Assembly: GCA_903834825.1 (NCBI GenBank)
Contig: CAILKQ010000103.1
Location: 1-39,213, forward strand
DNA from: an uncultured bacterium
GTDB lineage: Bacteria > Bacteroidota > Bacteroidia > Chitinophagales > Chitinophagaceae
Direction of reading: 5' to 3'
DNA length: 39,213 nucleotides
Below the pieces are notes generated by a model. That model saw nothing but the letters and a program-made list of their open reading frames with translations. It made no database searches and had not been told where the DNA came from. Both the position numbers and the translations under genes were made by a program. Positions 38,979 through 39,213 of the stretch are shown here, piece after piece (positions within the stretch are counted from its first letter, which is position 1; each line of letters begins with the position of its first letter).

Positions 38979-39213
38979 TATTGATCAGTTCTTTGGATGA
39001 TACCCCCGCCAATCACATCGTCACCTTCATAAAATACTGCAGATTGACCTGGTGCAATGCCTTTGGCATTTTCATAGAATGAAACGCGAATACCGGTATC
39101 ATTATTATGCAGCGTACCAGCACTTCCCATGTCTTTGTAACGAATTCTGATGGTTGCTTCCATTCCATCATTGATTCCGGCATACTTGATGTAATTCATT
39201 TTGGCCACATGCA
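38978..39213 (-). CDS. mnmA: tRNA 2-thiouridylase MnmA, C-terminal fragment truncated by the window edge
   Basis: ATIRIRYKDMG...GIAPGQSAVFYEGDDVIGGGIIQ matches the MnmA C-terminal domain; the frame is open to the right edge. Confidence 0.85.
   Translation of the reverse strand, partial: HVAKMNYIKYAGINDGMEATIRIRYKDMGSAGTLHNNDTGIRVSFYENAKGIAPGQSAVFYEGDDVIGGGIIQRTDQ

Noticed and set aside
1-39213. CRISPR arrays, IS elements, prophage, toxin-antitoxin or defence islands
   Set aside because: No spaced direct repeats, transposases, integrases, phage structural genes or known defence motifs seen; the window is mostly core metabolism and information processing.
1-39213. tRNA or rRNA genes
   Set aside because: Intergenic regions are short and none showed a cloverleaf-like sequence or T-loop GGTTCRANYCC motif by eye.

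Overview
This 39.2-kb window is compact and almost fully coding. It looks like chromosomal core sequence from a Bacteroidota (probably Chitinophagaceae-like) bacterium. That placement is inferred from Bacteroidota-type TAnnTTTG promoter boxes, a T9SS-type C-terminal sorting domain and protein flavour; no database was searched. From left to right I see: gltD-gltB, gcvP, a YkgJ-type Cys-cluster protein, an MFS transporter, deoxynucleoside kinase and folK, sppA, an ABC-2 permease, queG, a serine hydrolase, clpB, a DEAD-box helicase, an uncharacterised lipoprotein, a sigma factor with a small tail-anchored partner, a half-size TauE, crcB, a lipoprotein, phoH, rpe, a TPR lipoprotein, a TolB/PD40-like protein, a periplasmic-binding-type protein, guaA, rpsT, sucA-sucB, an RsmB-like rRNA methyltransferase, a T9SS-type subtilase, a lipoprotein, and the 3' end of mnmA running off the right edge. 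I found no CRISPR array, IS element, prophage, tRNA, rRNA or defence island, and nothing I can honestly call a new multi-gene system. The best leads are modest: a secreted, apparently uncharacterised family (21277-22305); a sigma factor paired with a tail-anchored protein that has no periplasmic domain; a half-size TauE beside CrcB; promoter boxes that almost touch start codons; six of six convergent gene pairs with very short or overlapping junctions; and several palindromes in promoter regions. All product names come from reading the supplied translations and recognising motifs.
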